From the NCBI RefSeq assembly GCF_000143415.4, contig NW_003314263.1, forward strand, positions 347,114 through 411,113: a stretch of 64,000 nucleotides of DNA, read 5' to 3'. The notes under the pieces were generated by a model. That model did no database searches, had not been told where the DNA came from, and saw only the letters and a program-made list of their open reading frames with translations. Source of the stretch: Selaginella moellendorffii (lineage: Eukaryota; Streptophyta; Lycopodiopsida; Selaginellales; Selaginellaceae). Below are positions 43,205-53,707 of the stretch, in pieces. Made by a program: the position numbers and the translations under genes. Within the stretch, counting starts at the first letter, position 1, and each line of letters starts with the position of its first letter.

Positions 43205-44143
43205 TCAAATCCTATTATAACCGCTGTAAGGCTTGGAAATCTTACACGTCTTGTACAAGAGCTGCGGACCACTCGGCCCAGTCGGCGGGCTGACCTGCAA
43301 GTCACAGGTCAAGCGCACCAAAATACTCGGGCTCACCGTCCGCACCACCTTGACCTTCCCCTGCGCGCTGATCTCCGCCACCAAATTCACCGCATTCCGG
43401 CTCATCTCCGCCGACATCTCCCTGCTCACAAGCTTCTGAAGGCTAGGGTTTCCCACCATCTCCACCACCGCCAACTTTCTCTCCCGGTGCCCCTGCATGA
43501 ACGGCTCCATGTACGTGCTAACCAGCTGCAAGTTCCGGTAGAGAATGTCCACCCGGATCTTGTTGTAGTAGACCACGATCTGCGTGTTTGGGTTGTAGGC
43601 GTTGATGGTGAGCAGCAAGTCGAGGTCGAGCAGCGAGTTGAATTCGTAGTCGCCCAGAGTGGCGTTCGAATCGGTGATGGTGAGCAAGAGCGACGAGACC
43701 TCCACCGCGTCGATGGAGAGCTTGGGCGCTCTCGGGCGGACGATGATGTAGAAGCACAGCGCTGCGATGGCCGCCAGGACGAGGAGGAGGAACAAGACGC
43801 AGCAAGTCCAGCAAATGCAGCGGCACCATCGCGGGTAGCGGCGCCGCGATCGCGAGGATCGAAACCCAAGCGGTGATCCTCCTCCTCCTGCGCGATTCGC
43901 TGGCGGAGGAGGGCTTACGCTGTTGGAGGTGCTGTGGAGATTGGCGACGTACTGGCTGTTGCTGATGTGAAGATCCGGGCTCGTCGTCGCAGCGCTTGCT
44001 AGGGCTCCTGGATCACGATCGGAGGAGTGATTTGCCTCCAAGCTCCCCGGGGGCTCGTCGATCTTGAGGTTTTGATAGCCGATCTCCTTGGAGGCCGGGG
44101 AGCGCTGGAGTGTGAGCCTGTTTAGGATGGAGTTCTTGGCCAT
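43205..44143 (-). CDS. LEA_2 / NDR1-HIN1-like (NHL) membrane protein
   Basis: Membrane-anchored protein of the LEA_2 family, often at the plasma membrane or plasmodesmata and stress- or pathogen-linked. Single exon. The chosen ATG at 44143 (MAKNSILNRLTLQRSPASKE) gives 312 residues; the frame continues upstream to 44299 but that would run into the OST5 start. A Ser/Pro-rich cytosolic region precedes a basic stretch and the membrane helix CCVLFLLLVLAAIAALCFYI. The LEA_2 domain follows (VSSLLLTITDSNATLGDYEF, LLLTINAYNPNTQIVVYYNK). The tail KTCKISKPYSGYNRI is typical. Confidence 0.88.
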   Translation of the reverse strand: MAKNSILNRLTLQRSPASKEIGYQNLKIDEPPGSLEANHSSDRDPGALASAATTSPDLHISNSQYVANLHSTSNSVSPPPPANRAGGGGSPLGFRSSRSRRRYPRWCRCICWTCCVLFLLLVLAAIAALCFYIIVRPRAPKLSIDAVEVSSLLLTITDSNATLGDYEFNSLLDLDLLLTINAYNPNTQIVVYYNKIRVDILYRNLQLVSTYMEPFMQGHRERKLAVVEMVGNPSLQKLVSREMSAEMSRNAVNLVAEISAQGKVKVVRTVSPSILVRLTCDLQVSPPTGPSGPQLLYKTCKISKPYSGYNRI

Positions 44144-44300
44144 CTCCTCATATCCCTCCTCCGCGGCGCGAGAGATACTGAAGCGACCCAGCCGACGCCA
44201 CGGCAGCCCTAGAAATTTGAATAAGATTCGATGGGTATATTTTTCTAGGGCTGGGGGCTGTGGGCTAGGTAGGGCTTTTGGATCTGCGGCTTCGTCCACA
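44144..44300. promoter_or_regulatory. Divergent promoter LEA_2 / OST5
   Basis: 157 bases between the minus-strand ATG at 44143 and the plus-strand ATG at 44301. Includes cggcagccctagaaat and tttttctagggctggg, which are partial telo-box-like elements. Confidence 0.45.
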
Positions 44301-45255
44301 ATGGTGAGTTTGATCTGGCTTAGTTTTTAGCTCTTGATCTAGAATCCTTGTGAATTCTTGTGTGATTTTTCTTACATTGTTCTTCTCGTTGTGCTTTCTA
44401 TTTTTCTTCGCTATGATCGACAGTTTTTCCGGAATTCTGTCTCTCTAACGATTTCTTCGTTGTTTTCCTAGAAGTGTATGGATGGATTCATGGATACAGT
44501 TTTTCTACTAGCTAGAAATCTATGAGTTATAGCTGAATTTCTGCGATTTTATGCTTGTGTATGATCGACGACTCTTCTGGATTTTTTGATCGTGAATTTT
44601 CGTGTGCATAGTTCTTCTCGTTGTGCTTTTCTTTTTCTCTTCGTTCCCTTTCTGAAAGTGTATTGGAGTCATGGATACACTTTTTCTACTAGCTAAGGCT
44701 ATAGCTGAAGTGCTGCGGTTTTATGTTTGCTTTGTGTTCTTTAGCTTTGAGATTTTGTCTTCGCTATGGTCGACGGTTTTTCTTGAATCTTGATCTAGAA
44801 TTCTTGTGAATTTTTGTTCTCGTTGTGCTCTTTTTATCTAATGATTTTCTTCCCATGGATTTTTATGCTTGCTTTGTGTTCTTTGCTGCTCTGCTGAGAA
44901 ATTTTTCCTTCGCAGGCTGTAGCTATCAGCAGCCCAGTTCCTGAGGGATTATATCCGCTTCTAACAATTCTATTCCTCACTGTTGGCCTCGTCTTGACGG
45001 CGAGTTTTTTCATGTAAGTCCTTCACTTTGTGATGTGATCTGAGTGCTTATATATCGTTCGCAGATATGAGATCACAACTTCTAGCCTCAGTCGAAGCTT
45101 CCCACGGGAGATTTTGACCGGAGGAGCGTCATCGATTTTCCTGGTAGGAGTTTCATGTTTTATTTTCGATCTCTAGACTCACAAACACGAGCACTGTTTG
45201 ATTGTAGGGACTTGGAGCACTGTTTCTACTTCTTTCCACTGGAGTTTATGTCTAG
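44301..45255 (+). CDS. OST5: Oligosaccharyltransferase subunit OST5 / TMEM258
   Basis: Tiny two-helix ER membrane subunit of the oligosaccharyltransferase that N-glycosylates secretory proteins. No single frame reveals it. Exons are 44301-44303 (the ATG alone), 44916-45013, 45065-45143 and 45208-45255, summing to 228 bases (75 residues plus stop). The product starts MAVAISSPVPEGLYPLLTIL, continues FLTVGLVLTASFFIYEITTS and ends GLGALFLLLSTGVYV. This matches the animal TMEM258 layout (SPV.P..FP.LT, FF.YEVT, LFLLLW.GIYV). All splice phases agree. The first coding exon is a lone start codon followed by a 612-base intron. Confidence 0.92.
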
Positions 45256-47089
45256 TAGTATGAGAAGCGCTTTGCCGCGTCGCAAGAACAAATCACCGTA
45301 GAACAATCACTCTCCCAGGCGTGGAATTTATCGTCTTTGGGAACTTTAACTACGTTATCTTGGGTTTTAATGGTTCTTCCTTTCTTTTTTGCTCGGCTTT
45401 GCTCACTTTGGCAGGAAGCTTCGTCATGAATCCACATGAGGCACATGAAAGCGAGCCAATTCAATGAGATCGCGCAAAAGAATTGGGTGAAAATGACAAC
45501 GCTGTCCAGCGGTACGAGAACTGTAGTAAGAAGATTTCTCCATTCGTTTTTTTTCATTGTGAAAGAACATGGGACGCAGTGACAAGGTTTGGATTTTGAG
45601 CCAGGTGACGAGTCAGAACGTTTAATCACAAACAAACGAACCAGGAATCGAAAGAAAAATTCGAGGGGGATAAGAAGGTACGCTCTTTCTATTGTTTCTA
45701 TTCTTGCCTGCTTTCCTTCTTGCATGAGTTGTACACCACATCTCTCAAGTCTGTAAAGTTCTTTCTTTTGTTACTCTTTTAAATCAGTTCCATCCTTTCC
45801 TGTGAATTCTTATACTTGATTGCCAAGCATTGTTTTCGTAAAGTTCTTTCGAGTAGGCTGGAGCTGTGCTTCTCTGGAGTCTAGTTCTAGTTGGCCCTGC
45901 GTGTGATATTCGATCAAGATCTAGCGACTGTTTCACTCATCGAAACTTTCCAGGACTGTAGCACACACCAGAGATAATAATTCGCCACCACTGCGAAAGC
46001 TCTCTATCGATCACGGGAGTGGGATCTCATGGGTGGAATCATGCCTCCCAAGCTCCACCAAAAGACACACACGAGGAGGCCCATCTTTGTCACCCATTGT
46101 TCCTTTGTCCACAAGCAAGCGAGCACGGACGGTAAGCGCATTTGGATTTTTTAAGTAGCGCACACTCGAATGTCGATGGTTGTCATTAGCTAAGAATTCC
46201 ATTAAGCTAGCAGGGATTTCCATTTGATCGTGTCGAGCTCGTCCAGTCTTTTAAAATTGGATTTTTTTTGGTTATAGGCGAAGAAGTTAACGCATCACGT
46301 CAGTGTTCTTGGCGTTTCTTTCTCGAGAGCGACGCCAAGGTTTGGTGTCACGGAATTCCACAATGGAGAAAACCATAGCTTATCTTCGTATAGTTTTTTT
46401 CGATGTTCTAACGAACGAACGTGTAAGTTGGAAGAAACCAATTATGACGCAAGGATCGATCCATCGATCGATCTGTCGATCACAAAAAGGAAAGGAGAAA
46501 AGAAAGAAAATGATGTAAAGTTTGGAATGGTGCATTGGATCCAACGCACTATTCTTTGTGTGTGAATGTAGCGTCTAGCTAGTGGAGAGAAATGATACCC
46601 CTTGCATTGCTTTGTCTAGTAACCATAGCAAACACATACCATGGAAAAATCTTTGTATGCTAGCTTTTGCAGGTGTCACGATGCCAAGCATTAATCACTG
46701 ATTCGGAAATAGAATAATCTGTCCTAAAATATCTACACTTAAAAAATAATATTTGAGTTTAAACTTATATAATTTGAGAAAAATACAAAAAATAATGTGA
46801 CAATTATTTATTAATGTTGTCTTGAAAAGAATTTGTATAGGAAAGAATTTATAATGTACACCGCCTCTGGAAGACCCTCGATTTTGGTGCTTTTTTCGCG
46901 GGGTCAAAAAGAATGATCTATATGAAAGAGCTTATGAGAGACCACGCCGGGAGAAAGAGAGAGGAACGCACAAAACCTGTGTTTGCCGAGGCACGATGAA
47001 AGGGGAAAAAAAATAAAAAAATCTCTCCAATGCCCAAAAATGCTGCTGCTGCTGCTGCTATGATCCAATTTGATCTTCGCGCGAAGAAA
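45256..47089. other. Gene-poor stretch
   Basis: A 157-codon minus-strand frame (45252-45725) overlaps the OST5 3' UTR and has no recognisable domain. The rest holds short frames, an AT-rich patch at 46690-46870, a (cgatcgat) cluster near 46460 and a tgctgctgctgctgctg run at 47041-47058 in the TCP 3' UTR. Confidence 0.5.
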
Positions 47090-48337
47090 CTATTGCTCGT
47101 GAGAGCTGTGATCCTCGTTGCTGTGATCTCTTCCCTGGTGATGATGATGCTGACCTTGGTGCTCGCCTAGATCTTGGTGGTGTTGATGCTGCTGTTCTTG
47201 CTGTTGCGTCATGTTCCTCGTGTAGGCGCTCAGCGCGCTCAGCATTCCCAGATGCCCGTGCTCGATCGAGGACGAGGAGGCCGGCATGGAGGAGAGCACG
47301 TACGAGGACGATGGCTGCTGCATCGAGCTCAAATTCATATGCCCCAAGAGGTGGTGGTGGAGATTGTGGCTGCCCATTGCCGGATTCGAGGAATTGGAGT
47401 TGGAATTGCTGGAATCCATGGCCGAGAGCGCCGAGCTTGGTAGATCCAATCCCCCAGCCCTAATAAACATCTGGGACGACGCCGGGGAAGGGAACCACAC
47501 TTGCTGCTCGCTCGCAGGCAGCATCCAAATGGCGGGAGAGTTCCATAGCGCCGGAATATGCCCTGGTTGTGGGGACGGTATATGCCCCTGCCGTCTCCCG
47601 CCGTCCGGGTCTTCTTTGAGCTGGTGGCCCAGCAGCATCGGGATGGACGGAATGTCCGCCCGGATCCTCTTGCCGAACCTCCCGCCCTGATCGTCGCCGT
47701 CCTCTCCATCCGGATCCAACGGCCGGGACTCGTGCTCCGCGGAGGAAGGCCCCAGCTGCTGGAACGCCATGAGCGGGTGGTGATGGGCGGTTGGGTCGTA
47801 GCCAGCGGGTGCCGACAGCCCCGATCGCTCCACGCTGGATGCCGCCGGCGGTGGCGGCAGTGCCGGGCTGTAGACGCCGCTGGCCGCAGTGTAGCCCAGC
47901 GGCATACCGCGCGACTCGGCGGTGCTGCTGCGCGGTACCTGTTCGATGGTGCTGCTGCCGCTGCGCGAGAGCCCAGCCATGCCGTGCGGCTTACCGCGCA
48001 GTAGCAGCCCGCCGCTTTGCATGGCCAGCGCGGGGATGGTGCCGGTGCCCGTAGCGGCGATGATGGCCTGCTCGGAGTGGCGGAGCAGCCACTCTATCGT
48101 CTCGCCATCGGATTTGTGACCTAATTCCCGCGTGAGTTGGAAGATCCGCGCGGCGCAAGTCGCGGGCATCCGGATCCGCCGCCCCCGCCCCTCCACCTTG
48201 GTGTGGCGGTCTTTGTTGGAGGATCTCTTAGGCGGCGGCTTCTTGGGCGGCGGTGGCGCGGCCGGCGGCGCCGCGCCACCGCCGGGGTCCTGGATCGAGG
48301 ATGTGGACGACGAATCCATGGAGTTTGCTGCTCGCAT
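47090..48337 (-). CDS. Class I TCP transcription factor (PCF type)
   Basis: Nuclear DNA-binding factor recognising GGNCCCAC-type sites, active in growth and cell proliferation. Intronless, 415 residues. After a Pro-rich start, the TCP bHLH-like domain reads [40 protein letters not shown] and [20 protein letters not shown]. The four-residue-shorter basic region ([20 protein letters not shown]) marks class I. The C-terminal part is rich in Ser, Gln and His with [11 protein letters not shown]-like runs. ATG 48337 is used; ATG 48319 ([11 protein letters not shown]) is an equally good start. The GC-rich 5' region to about 48830 probably holds its leader. Confidence 0.93.
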   Translation of the reverse strand: MRAANSMDSSSTSSIQDPGGGAAPPAAPPPPKKPPPKRSSNKDRHTKVEGRGRRIRMPATCAARIFQLTRELGHKSDGETIEWLLRHSEQAIIAATGTGTIPALAMQSGGLLLRGKPHGMAGLSRSGSSTIEQVPRSSTAESRGMPLGYTAASGVYSPALPPPPAASSVERSGLSAPAGYDPTAHHHPLMAFQQLGPSSAEHESRPLDPDGEDGDDQGGRFGKRIRADIPSIPMLLGHQLKEDPDGGRRQGHIPSPQPGHIPALWNSPAIWMLPASEQQVWFPSPASSQMFIRAGGLDLPSSALSAMDSSNSNSNSSNPAMGSHNLHHHLLGHMNLSSMQQPSSSYVLSSMPASSSSIEHGHLGMLSALSAYTRNMTQQQEQQHQHHQDLGEHQGQHHHHQGRDHSNEDHSSHEQ

Positions 48338-50233
48338 TTCCTCCTCCCTGGGACCCCAGCGATCGCGAATTCTCGCGAATTCTTCTTTCTGGCCTGTGCT
48401 GGATGCTGGAGCCCTCTAATCTATTCCCTGCCCGACTGCCGTGCCCACCAAGCAAGCTCTTTGCCTAGTCCCCGGAGAATTCTATCGCTCTCGCCCACCA
48501 AGCTCTTGTCCAGACCTGGAATTGTGTCGCTCTCCCGGGGAAGAGGGAGCGATCTTAGATTCTACTTTAGTTCGTCGCTATAGATTCCGGCGATGGAAAT
48601 TCTTCGCTTCGCGCCCCCGCGATCGTGGTGCCGCCGCCATCCGCCACAATGAGGAGCCACCTAAACACCATCAAGGAACGAGGAATTCCAGCTCCAGGGA
48701 GAAGAGAATTGCCAGCCAAGGATCGAGGAGGAAGTGAAGAGCGCTCAAGAGCAATCACTCACTGGTGGAGGAAGGGCGCGGCATTGTGGTGGCAGGAAGA
48801 AGGATTTGGGCAATTGGCGGTGGTGGAGAGAATTTAAAGCTGCGACGCTGCCACACAGATCTATCATCTACCAGCGAGACTGCGACGCGGCGGCGATGGA
48901 TAATCGCGGGCCATGGGAGGGATGGGCTCCTCTCGACGAAGAAGAACTGGCCCCAGGTTACAATCCAGGAAGAAGAAGAAGAAAGCGGAGCTTCCTAGAG
49001 AGAGCGAGTGATCCACAAGAGGGGAGGGGAAAAAAAACAAAGAGAGAGTGAGAGAGAGAGAGAGAGAAAAGAAAGATAGAGGGAAAAGTGGGGACCCCAC
49101 GTTCTGTCCTCTTTGTTGCATTGCTCGCCTGTTCATCGCTGCTCCAGGATTAAATTAGGGTTTCGCGGCCCAGGTTTTCTTTTCAATTCGCATCCAGATC
49201 ACCCGCGAGAGAATTAGGGCTCGTGTCACTCTGACGTGGCTAAAAAGCCGGCTGACGTGCCAGGCCACGTGGTGGATCCGACGGCTGGTATCACCCGATC
49301 GGACGGCTCGCCGGGTAGACGCGGCGCCGCCTGCGCGGCGCATGTGCGGGTTCTGACGCAGGCGCACGCGGTCCATCATGAGCCTCTGCTGCTCAGCCCT
49401 AGCGAAAAAAGAAAACACTACCGGAAAAATACTAAGAAAAATTAAAAGTTTGAAAAGATTTTTGGCGCGCAGTGGGCGGGGACGGCCGGATGCGTCCGGC
49501 AACGGACGAAGCCCACACGTGCCACGATGACGCCACGCTGGCGTCAGGGCACACGACGTCGGCGGTTTGCTCGTTCTCTTTCTCTTTAAACGTTTTTTTA
49601 TAAAATTTTCTCGTTTTCCCGCCAGCCCACGTCGGGCGAGATTGCGAGCTTTTGTTTCGTCGCTACGTGCTTTCTCTCTTGGCCAGCTATCATGGTTTTT
49701 CGGACATGATCAACGCCCGAAAGAATAGCTACCCAATTTTATCTATGAAATCAAGGATGAAATTTCTCCGTTCTCGATCTTTTTTGTCACCAAGCAAACA
49801 AAAGTCTTGACACGAAACACACACACCAGTTATTCAAAGAGCTTCCATTTTTTTCATTTCGCGAGAGTAGCATTGGATTGGACTGGTAAGTATATAGTCC
49901 CCCTCTTCTCTATCGAGAAAGCAGTAAGGAAATTCCCAGAGTGCGTCACCAACAACATTAGCTACTGCGGTGTTGATCATCTCTCTCCCTCCACAGTGAA
50001 AAGAAAAGGAAAGGAAAGAACAGGAAAAAAAATAGCCAAAAGCGAAATCACACAAGGAAAATGACCTCAAGTGCATAGCACGCTAGAAGACTTGTGATTA
50101 GAAGAGACACTGGTGAACAGCAGCGAGAAAAAGAGAGAACGAGAGAGAGAGAGAGGGGAGGCCCCAGAATGAACAGAGAAGAGAGGAAGTAAAAAAAAGG
50201 AGAGCTTTTGCTGGTGCCACTCGAAAATTCGTC
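48338..50233. other. TCP leader and promoter, then intergenic
   Basis: No gene is supported. Features seen are gtggggaccccac (49089-49101, a palindromic class I TCP consensus site about 750 bases upstream of the TCP start), aattagggtttcgcgg (49153), two ccgacggct/cggacggct motifs (49277-49308) and AG-rich microsatellites at 49040-49075 and 50125-50160. Confidence 0.5.
49089..49101. promoter_or_regulatory. Palindromic TCP-binding consensus upstream of the TCP gene
   Basis: The sequence gtggggaccccac contains GTGGGNCC-like and GGNCCCAC-like halves, the known class I TCP site, in the likely promoter of a class I TCP gene. Autoregulation is an inference from position only. Confidence 0.45.
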
Positions 50234-51413
50234 TCACGCACGCATTACCTCAGGTTCGGGCTTCCCAGTTATCTCTCCTTTGGACGCATCCTCAACTGGA
50301 TTCGCAACAACACATTTAGTTGTGGATAGGTTCGCAGGAACAGAGAAAAGAAAAAGAAAAAAACAGAACTTTCACGAACCTCCGTCTTCCTGTAGATCCG
50401 ACGTCCACAGCGTCAAGTTGTCTCTGAGAAGCTGCATGATCAAAGTGCTGTCCTTGTAGGATTCTTCGCTGAGCGTGTCCAGCTCCGCGATCGCATCGTC
50501 AAAAGCTTGCTTGGCTAGCTGGCAAGCGCTGTTGCAACAGCGAAACAAAGCCACAAAGTCAGTTGAAGTGGAGAAAACTAAAAAGAGGACGAGGCGCTCT
50601 CACCGATCTGGCGAGTTGAGTATCTCGTAGTAGAAAACTGAGAAGTTTAGTGCCAGCCCAAGCCGAATTGGATGCGTAGGAGGCAGATCGGTCGAAGCAG
50701 TATCAGTGGCGGCCTGAAACAACGCACACCCAAAACTTATAGAAACCAAAACAACGATCACGCAAAGAGATTTGCGAGCTTACCTGGTAAGCCTTGAATG
50801 ATTGATCGGCCGCCTCCTTTCTTTCGTTACCGGTCTTGAACTCCGCGAGATAACGGAAGTAGTCTCCTTTCCTGTTGATAAGAACAAGTCAAGACCCAAA
50901 AGGACAAGAGCAACAAAAAAAAAAAAAGAAAAGTATCGCTCACATCTTGTAATAAAACACCGTAGACTCGCCGGTGCTAGATGCGGGGACTAGATGCTCG
51001 TCGATGATGGTGAGAATGTCATTGCAAATCGTGGAGAGCTCGTCCTCTACCTTCTGCTGGTAGTCGCCGATCCGCTTCACGTTTTGCTCGTTGCCTTTGC
51101 TCTCCTCCTTTTGCTCGATCGAGGACAAGATCCGCCACGACGCTCTCCGTGCGCCGATAACGTTCTTGTACCCCACGGACAGGAGATTTCGTTCCTCCAC
51201 GGTGAGCTCCACATCGAGCTTGGCGACCTTCTTCATGGATTCGACCATTTCTGCGGGGAAATAGACAAGAGTCACACACAGATCCGAGGGATCGAAGGCG
51301 CGAGATTATCGCATCGATCCAGGAGCTCACCGTCGTAGCGCTCTGCTTGCTCGGCAAGCTTGGCCATATAGACAAAGCATTCGCGCTCCTTCTCCATTCC
51401 CATGGCGCCGTCG
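50234..51413 (-). CDS. 14-3-3 protein
   Basis: Dimeric phosphoserine/phosphothreonine-binding adaptor in signalling. ATG at 51413 ([20 protein letters not shown]). Exons follow with [71 protein letters not shown] and [19 protein letters not shown] with [10 protein letters not shown]. The phospho-site-binding Lys, Arg-Arg and Arg-Tyr positions of the family are present. The C-terminus can end at GGS with a stop right after the exon (50372), or splice through gttcgt to a final exon (about 50254-50297) reading [15 protein letters not shown] and stopping at 50234. The second form has the usual acidic tail and is preferred. Confidence 0.92.
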
Positions 51414-51535
51414 ACGATCTGCGATCCGAAGCTCCTGGCTATGGCGGAAGAACAAGGGTTTGCAGGAAATAAACAGGGGGTTTTAATATTCGCTGGATAG
51501 GGATTCGAACCCGCGCCATAAGGGTTACGTTTCAG

Positions 51536-51562
51536 CCGTTGGATCAACGCCCGATCCAACGG
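51536..51562. repeat. Perfect 10-bp hairpin between 14-3-3 and NIP7
   Basis: Arms ccgttggatc and gatccaacgg with a 7-base loop. It lies in the 180-base space between the NIP7 stop and the 14-3-3 start. Related ccgacggatc-type motifs occur upstream of Pumilio and TCP. Confidence 0.8.
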
Positions 51563-51593
51563 CAACGAGATGACATGGAAGAACCCTAAAAAA

Positions 51594-52145
51594 TCACACA
51601 TCGTCTTCCAGCCGGAGGTACTCTCCCACATCCGCCTGGTGCAGGGCGACGATGTCGTTTGGATCCAGCTTCCTGCAATCGTGCGTGGATTTCGCAGCCA
51701 GCCCGAATCCCAGCGGCACATCGGACATGGAATAGATCACAACCCCTTCGTACTGCGGGGTGTTCTCGGTGATCCTTCCAAGCCCGCTCTTGAGGACGTG
51801 ATTGCCGTAGAGGAAGGACATCTCCGCCGAGGGCTTGAGCCAAATCTTGTGCTTGGAATGCGCCGCCAGGAGATCGAGGCAAGTGATGGTGAGATGGAAT
51901 TTGCCGCTCTTGGTGTATTTGCCGATGCAAGTGCCCAGCGAGACGAGCTTCTCCCGCGACACATTGGTGGCCTTCTTGACGAGATCCTCGCTCACGTAGT
52001 AGACGCGCTGCTTGTGGAGGCGAAAGCAATACCTGCTAGATGTGATGGCGTCCTTGCGCTCCACGATCTGCCGGAGATTGGCGCCCACGAATTTGTGGAG
52101 CTTCTCAAACACCACCGTTGTCTCTTGCTCGTCCAGTGGCCTCAT
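51594..52145 (-). CDS. NIP7: 60S ribosome biogenesis factor NIP7
   Basis: Nucleolar pre-60S assembly factor with a PUA RNA-binding domain. Single exon of 183 residues, close to the usual 180. Starts [20 protein letters not shown] (ATG 52145; an upstream in-frame TTG at 52157 is not a start). Family signatures: [100 protein letters not shown] and [16 protein letters not shown] telo-box lies about 15 bases upstream of the start. It is in tandem with the 14-3-3 gene and divergent from the gene at 52347. Confidence 0.96.
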   Translation of the reverse strand: MRPLDEQETTVVFEKLHKFVGANLRQIVERKDAITSSRYCFRLHKQRVYYVSEDLVKKATNVSREKLVSLGTCIGKYTKSGKFHLTITCLDLLAAHSKHKIWLKPSAEMSFLYGNHVLKSGLGRITENTPQYEGVVIYSMSDVPLGFGLAAKSTHDCRKLDPNDIVALHQADVGEYLRLEDDV

Positions 52146-52158
52146 TCCCGCGAGCAAG

Positions 52159-52170
52159 AACCCTAAACCC
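52159..52170. promoter_or_regulatory. Telo-box upstream of NIP7
   Basis: The string aaccctaaaccc lies 14 bases upstream of the NIP7 ATG, a position similar to the telo-box of the DBP10-type helicase. Both genes act in 60S assembly, which fits the known use of this element in plant ribosome-biogenesis genes. Confidence 0.55.
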
Positions 52171-52189
52171 AGGTTTTACGAGGCCTCGA

Positions 52190-52292
52190 GTTCGATTCCT
52201 TGGGCGAGACCGATTCAAACGTAGGAGGTCTGGTGATCGATTCCTTGGGCGTACAATCTTAGGGCGAGACCGATTCCAGGTTCGAATCCCTG
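52190..52292 (+). repeat. Short interspersed direct repeats upstream of 52347
   Basis: cgattccttgggcg occurs at 52193 and 52238, and gggcgagaccgattc at 52202 and 52262. The second ends in ccaggttcgaatccctgg, a perfect pol III B-box-like string (GGTTCGAATCC). No tRNA fold could be completed. Confidence 0.7.
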
Positions 52293-52346
52293 GGAAACAA
52301 TAAAAAATGTAGGGTTTGTACTCTTTAGATTAGACGCAATGAAAGC

Positions 52347-53526
52347 ATGCAGCTGATCGGTCGAGATGGAGCGCGGCCGGAATCGCGGCGCTGCCAACGC
52401 TGCGGCATCGCAATCGCAATCGCAATCGCAATCGTCTCCAGCGCGCGCGTCGGCGTCGAGGTTGAATCTCTCTGTTGCGTGTATTTGGATGGGGAATGCG
52501 ATTTCTGCGTGGATTCCAGGCGCAAGGATGGAGCTGGAGGTCGGCTGGGGAGTCTCCAGAACGCTCTAGGCCGGCATGTCGACAGGGCGATCTCGGGAAT
52601 CCACAAGCTCGTGAATGAGAGCCCCGAAATACAAGCGCTGAGGTCTTCTAGACAGGTATAGTGCGTGAAATCTCTTAAATCTTGTGCTGATGGTAGCTAG
52701 ATTTCTTCCAGAGCGCGAATGGAGAGCTCCCAGGCACCGATTCCACATCATCCAGCGACGAAATCTCTTGGAAGGATTTGTATCGGATAAACTGGACGCC
52801 AAAGGAGCTGCGAGTGAAATTCCGGCAGCAAATGGAGGGGTACCAGCTTGGTGCCAACTTTGAGGTAGTAAGGGATGAGGTACTAGAACATAAAAAAGGA
52901 TGGAAGTCAGTAGAGCGCTCCTTCGATTTTCTTTGCTTCTTTGATCTGCTAAAAGCTTTTTCTTTTGGTTTGCCACAGTTTGATGGGATCCAAGAGCACG
53001 GGTGCAACACCAAGATCGTGCTCAAGCCCGTCGGGAACGATCCAAAGTGGAAGCTCATGTTTGAGCCCAAGCAAGGAGATATCCGGCTCATCACAAGGAA
53101 AATCCCGATTGGACCGCTCCTAAGTTTCCAGGTACGAATATCTCATACAGTCCACGAGTAAGTTCTTATCGACTTTGCCTTCTCCCAGGTTGGGCTAGGA
53201 CACGACTTTCGCAGCAGAAAAAGTGGCTGGAAATGGAGAGTGACATCGTCCCTGGGCGATTGTTGGCCAGCGCAAATCAAGCAAAAGACAAGACTGGCAA
53301 TCTGTCCCGGGTTTGATGTTAGAGTTGGATGGAACGCGGAATACGTCCTACCAGATGTTCATGGGTCAGTACTCACTCTCTTTTGCTTTGTCTTCTCGCC
53401 ATTAAAAGCTTGGGGGAATTTCGTGACAGGTCCATGGGAGTGGGAGAACCTCCGGTGGGATTGGATCTGGGACATCTCAGTGCATCGCTAGATCGAGTGG
53501 AAGCCATATTCACGCACGCAACGTGA
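52347..53526 (+). CDS. Conserved plant protein of unknown function
   Basis: Exon 1 starts at ATG 52347 and ends RSSRQ at a gtatag donor. Exon 2 gives SANGELPGTDSTSSSDEISW and YRINWTPKELRVKFRQQMEG; exon 3 starts FDGIQEHGCNTKIVLKPVGN and includes WKLMFEPKQGDIRLITRKIP; exon 4 starts VGLGHDFRSRKSGWKWRVTS and contains ICPGFDVRVGWNAEYVLPDV. The last exon ends HLSASLDRVEAIFTHAT with TGA at 53524-53526. The 52861-52979 segment is an intron that happens to stay open. Product is about 260 residues with no clear signal peptide. The alternating pattern of exons 3 and 4 could be beta-barrel-like, but I do not recognise a family. It shares a 200-base divergent promoter with NIP7. Confidence 0.75.
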
Positions 53527-53707
53527 GAGGTATAGCTTGTAGGTACGCGCATTCTTTCTGTACAGTAAATTCTCTGTGGTCGAAGTTACGTAAAGAACGA
53601 ATCGGCGCAGCTGGATTTTTCCAGGCACTGCACGCTTTTGTAAGTGAAAACTTCTTTAGATTTCCTGAGGCTTATTTACTTCCCATGGTTTTGTTAGCTT
53701 GTTCAAA

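Noticed and set aside
45252-45725. 157-codon minus-strand frame after OST5
   Set aside because: No domain, no homologous pattern, and it overlaps the OST5 3' end; probably chance.
51491-51561. tRNA-like sequence on the minus strand (7-bp acceptor pairing, T-loop gggttcgaatccc)
   Set aside because: The 5' half is the ccgttggatc hairpin. No D arm or anticodon stem of proper size forms, and T-stem positions 49-50 do not pair with 64-65.
52262-52292. Possible SINE or tRNA end (B-box ggttcgaatcc)
   Set aside because: No A-box at the right distance, no tail and no target-site duplication; kept only as a short repeat.
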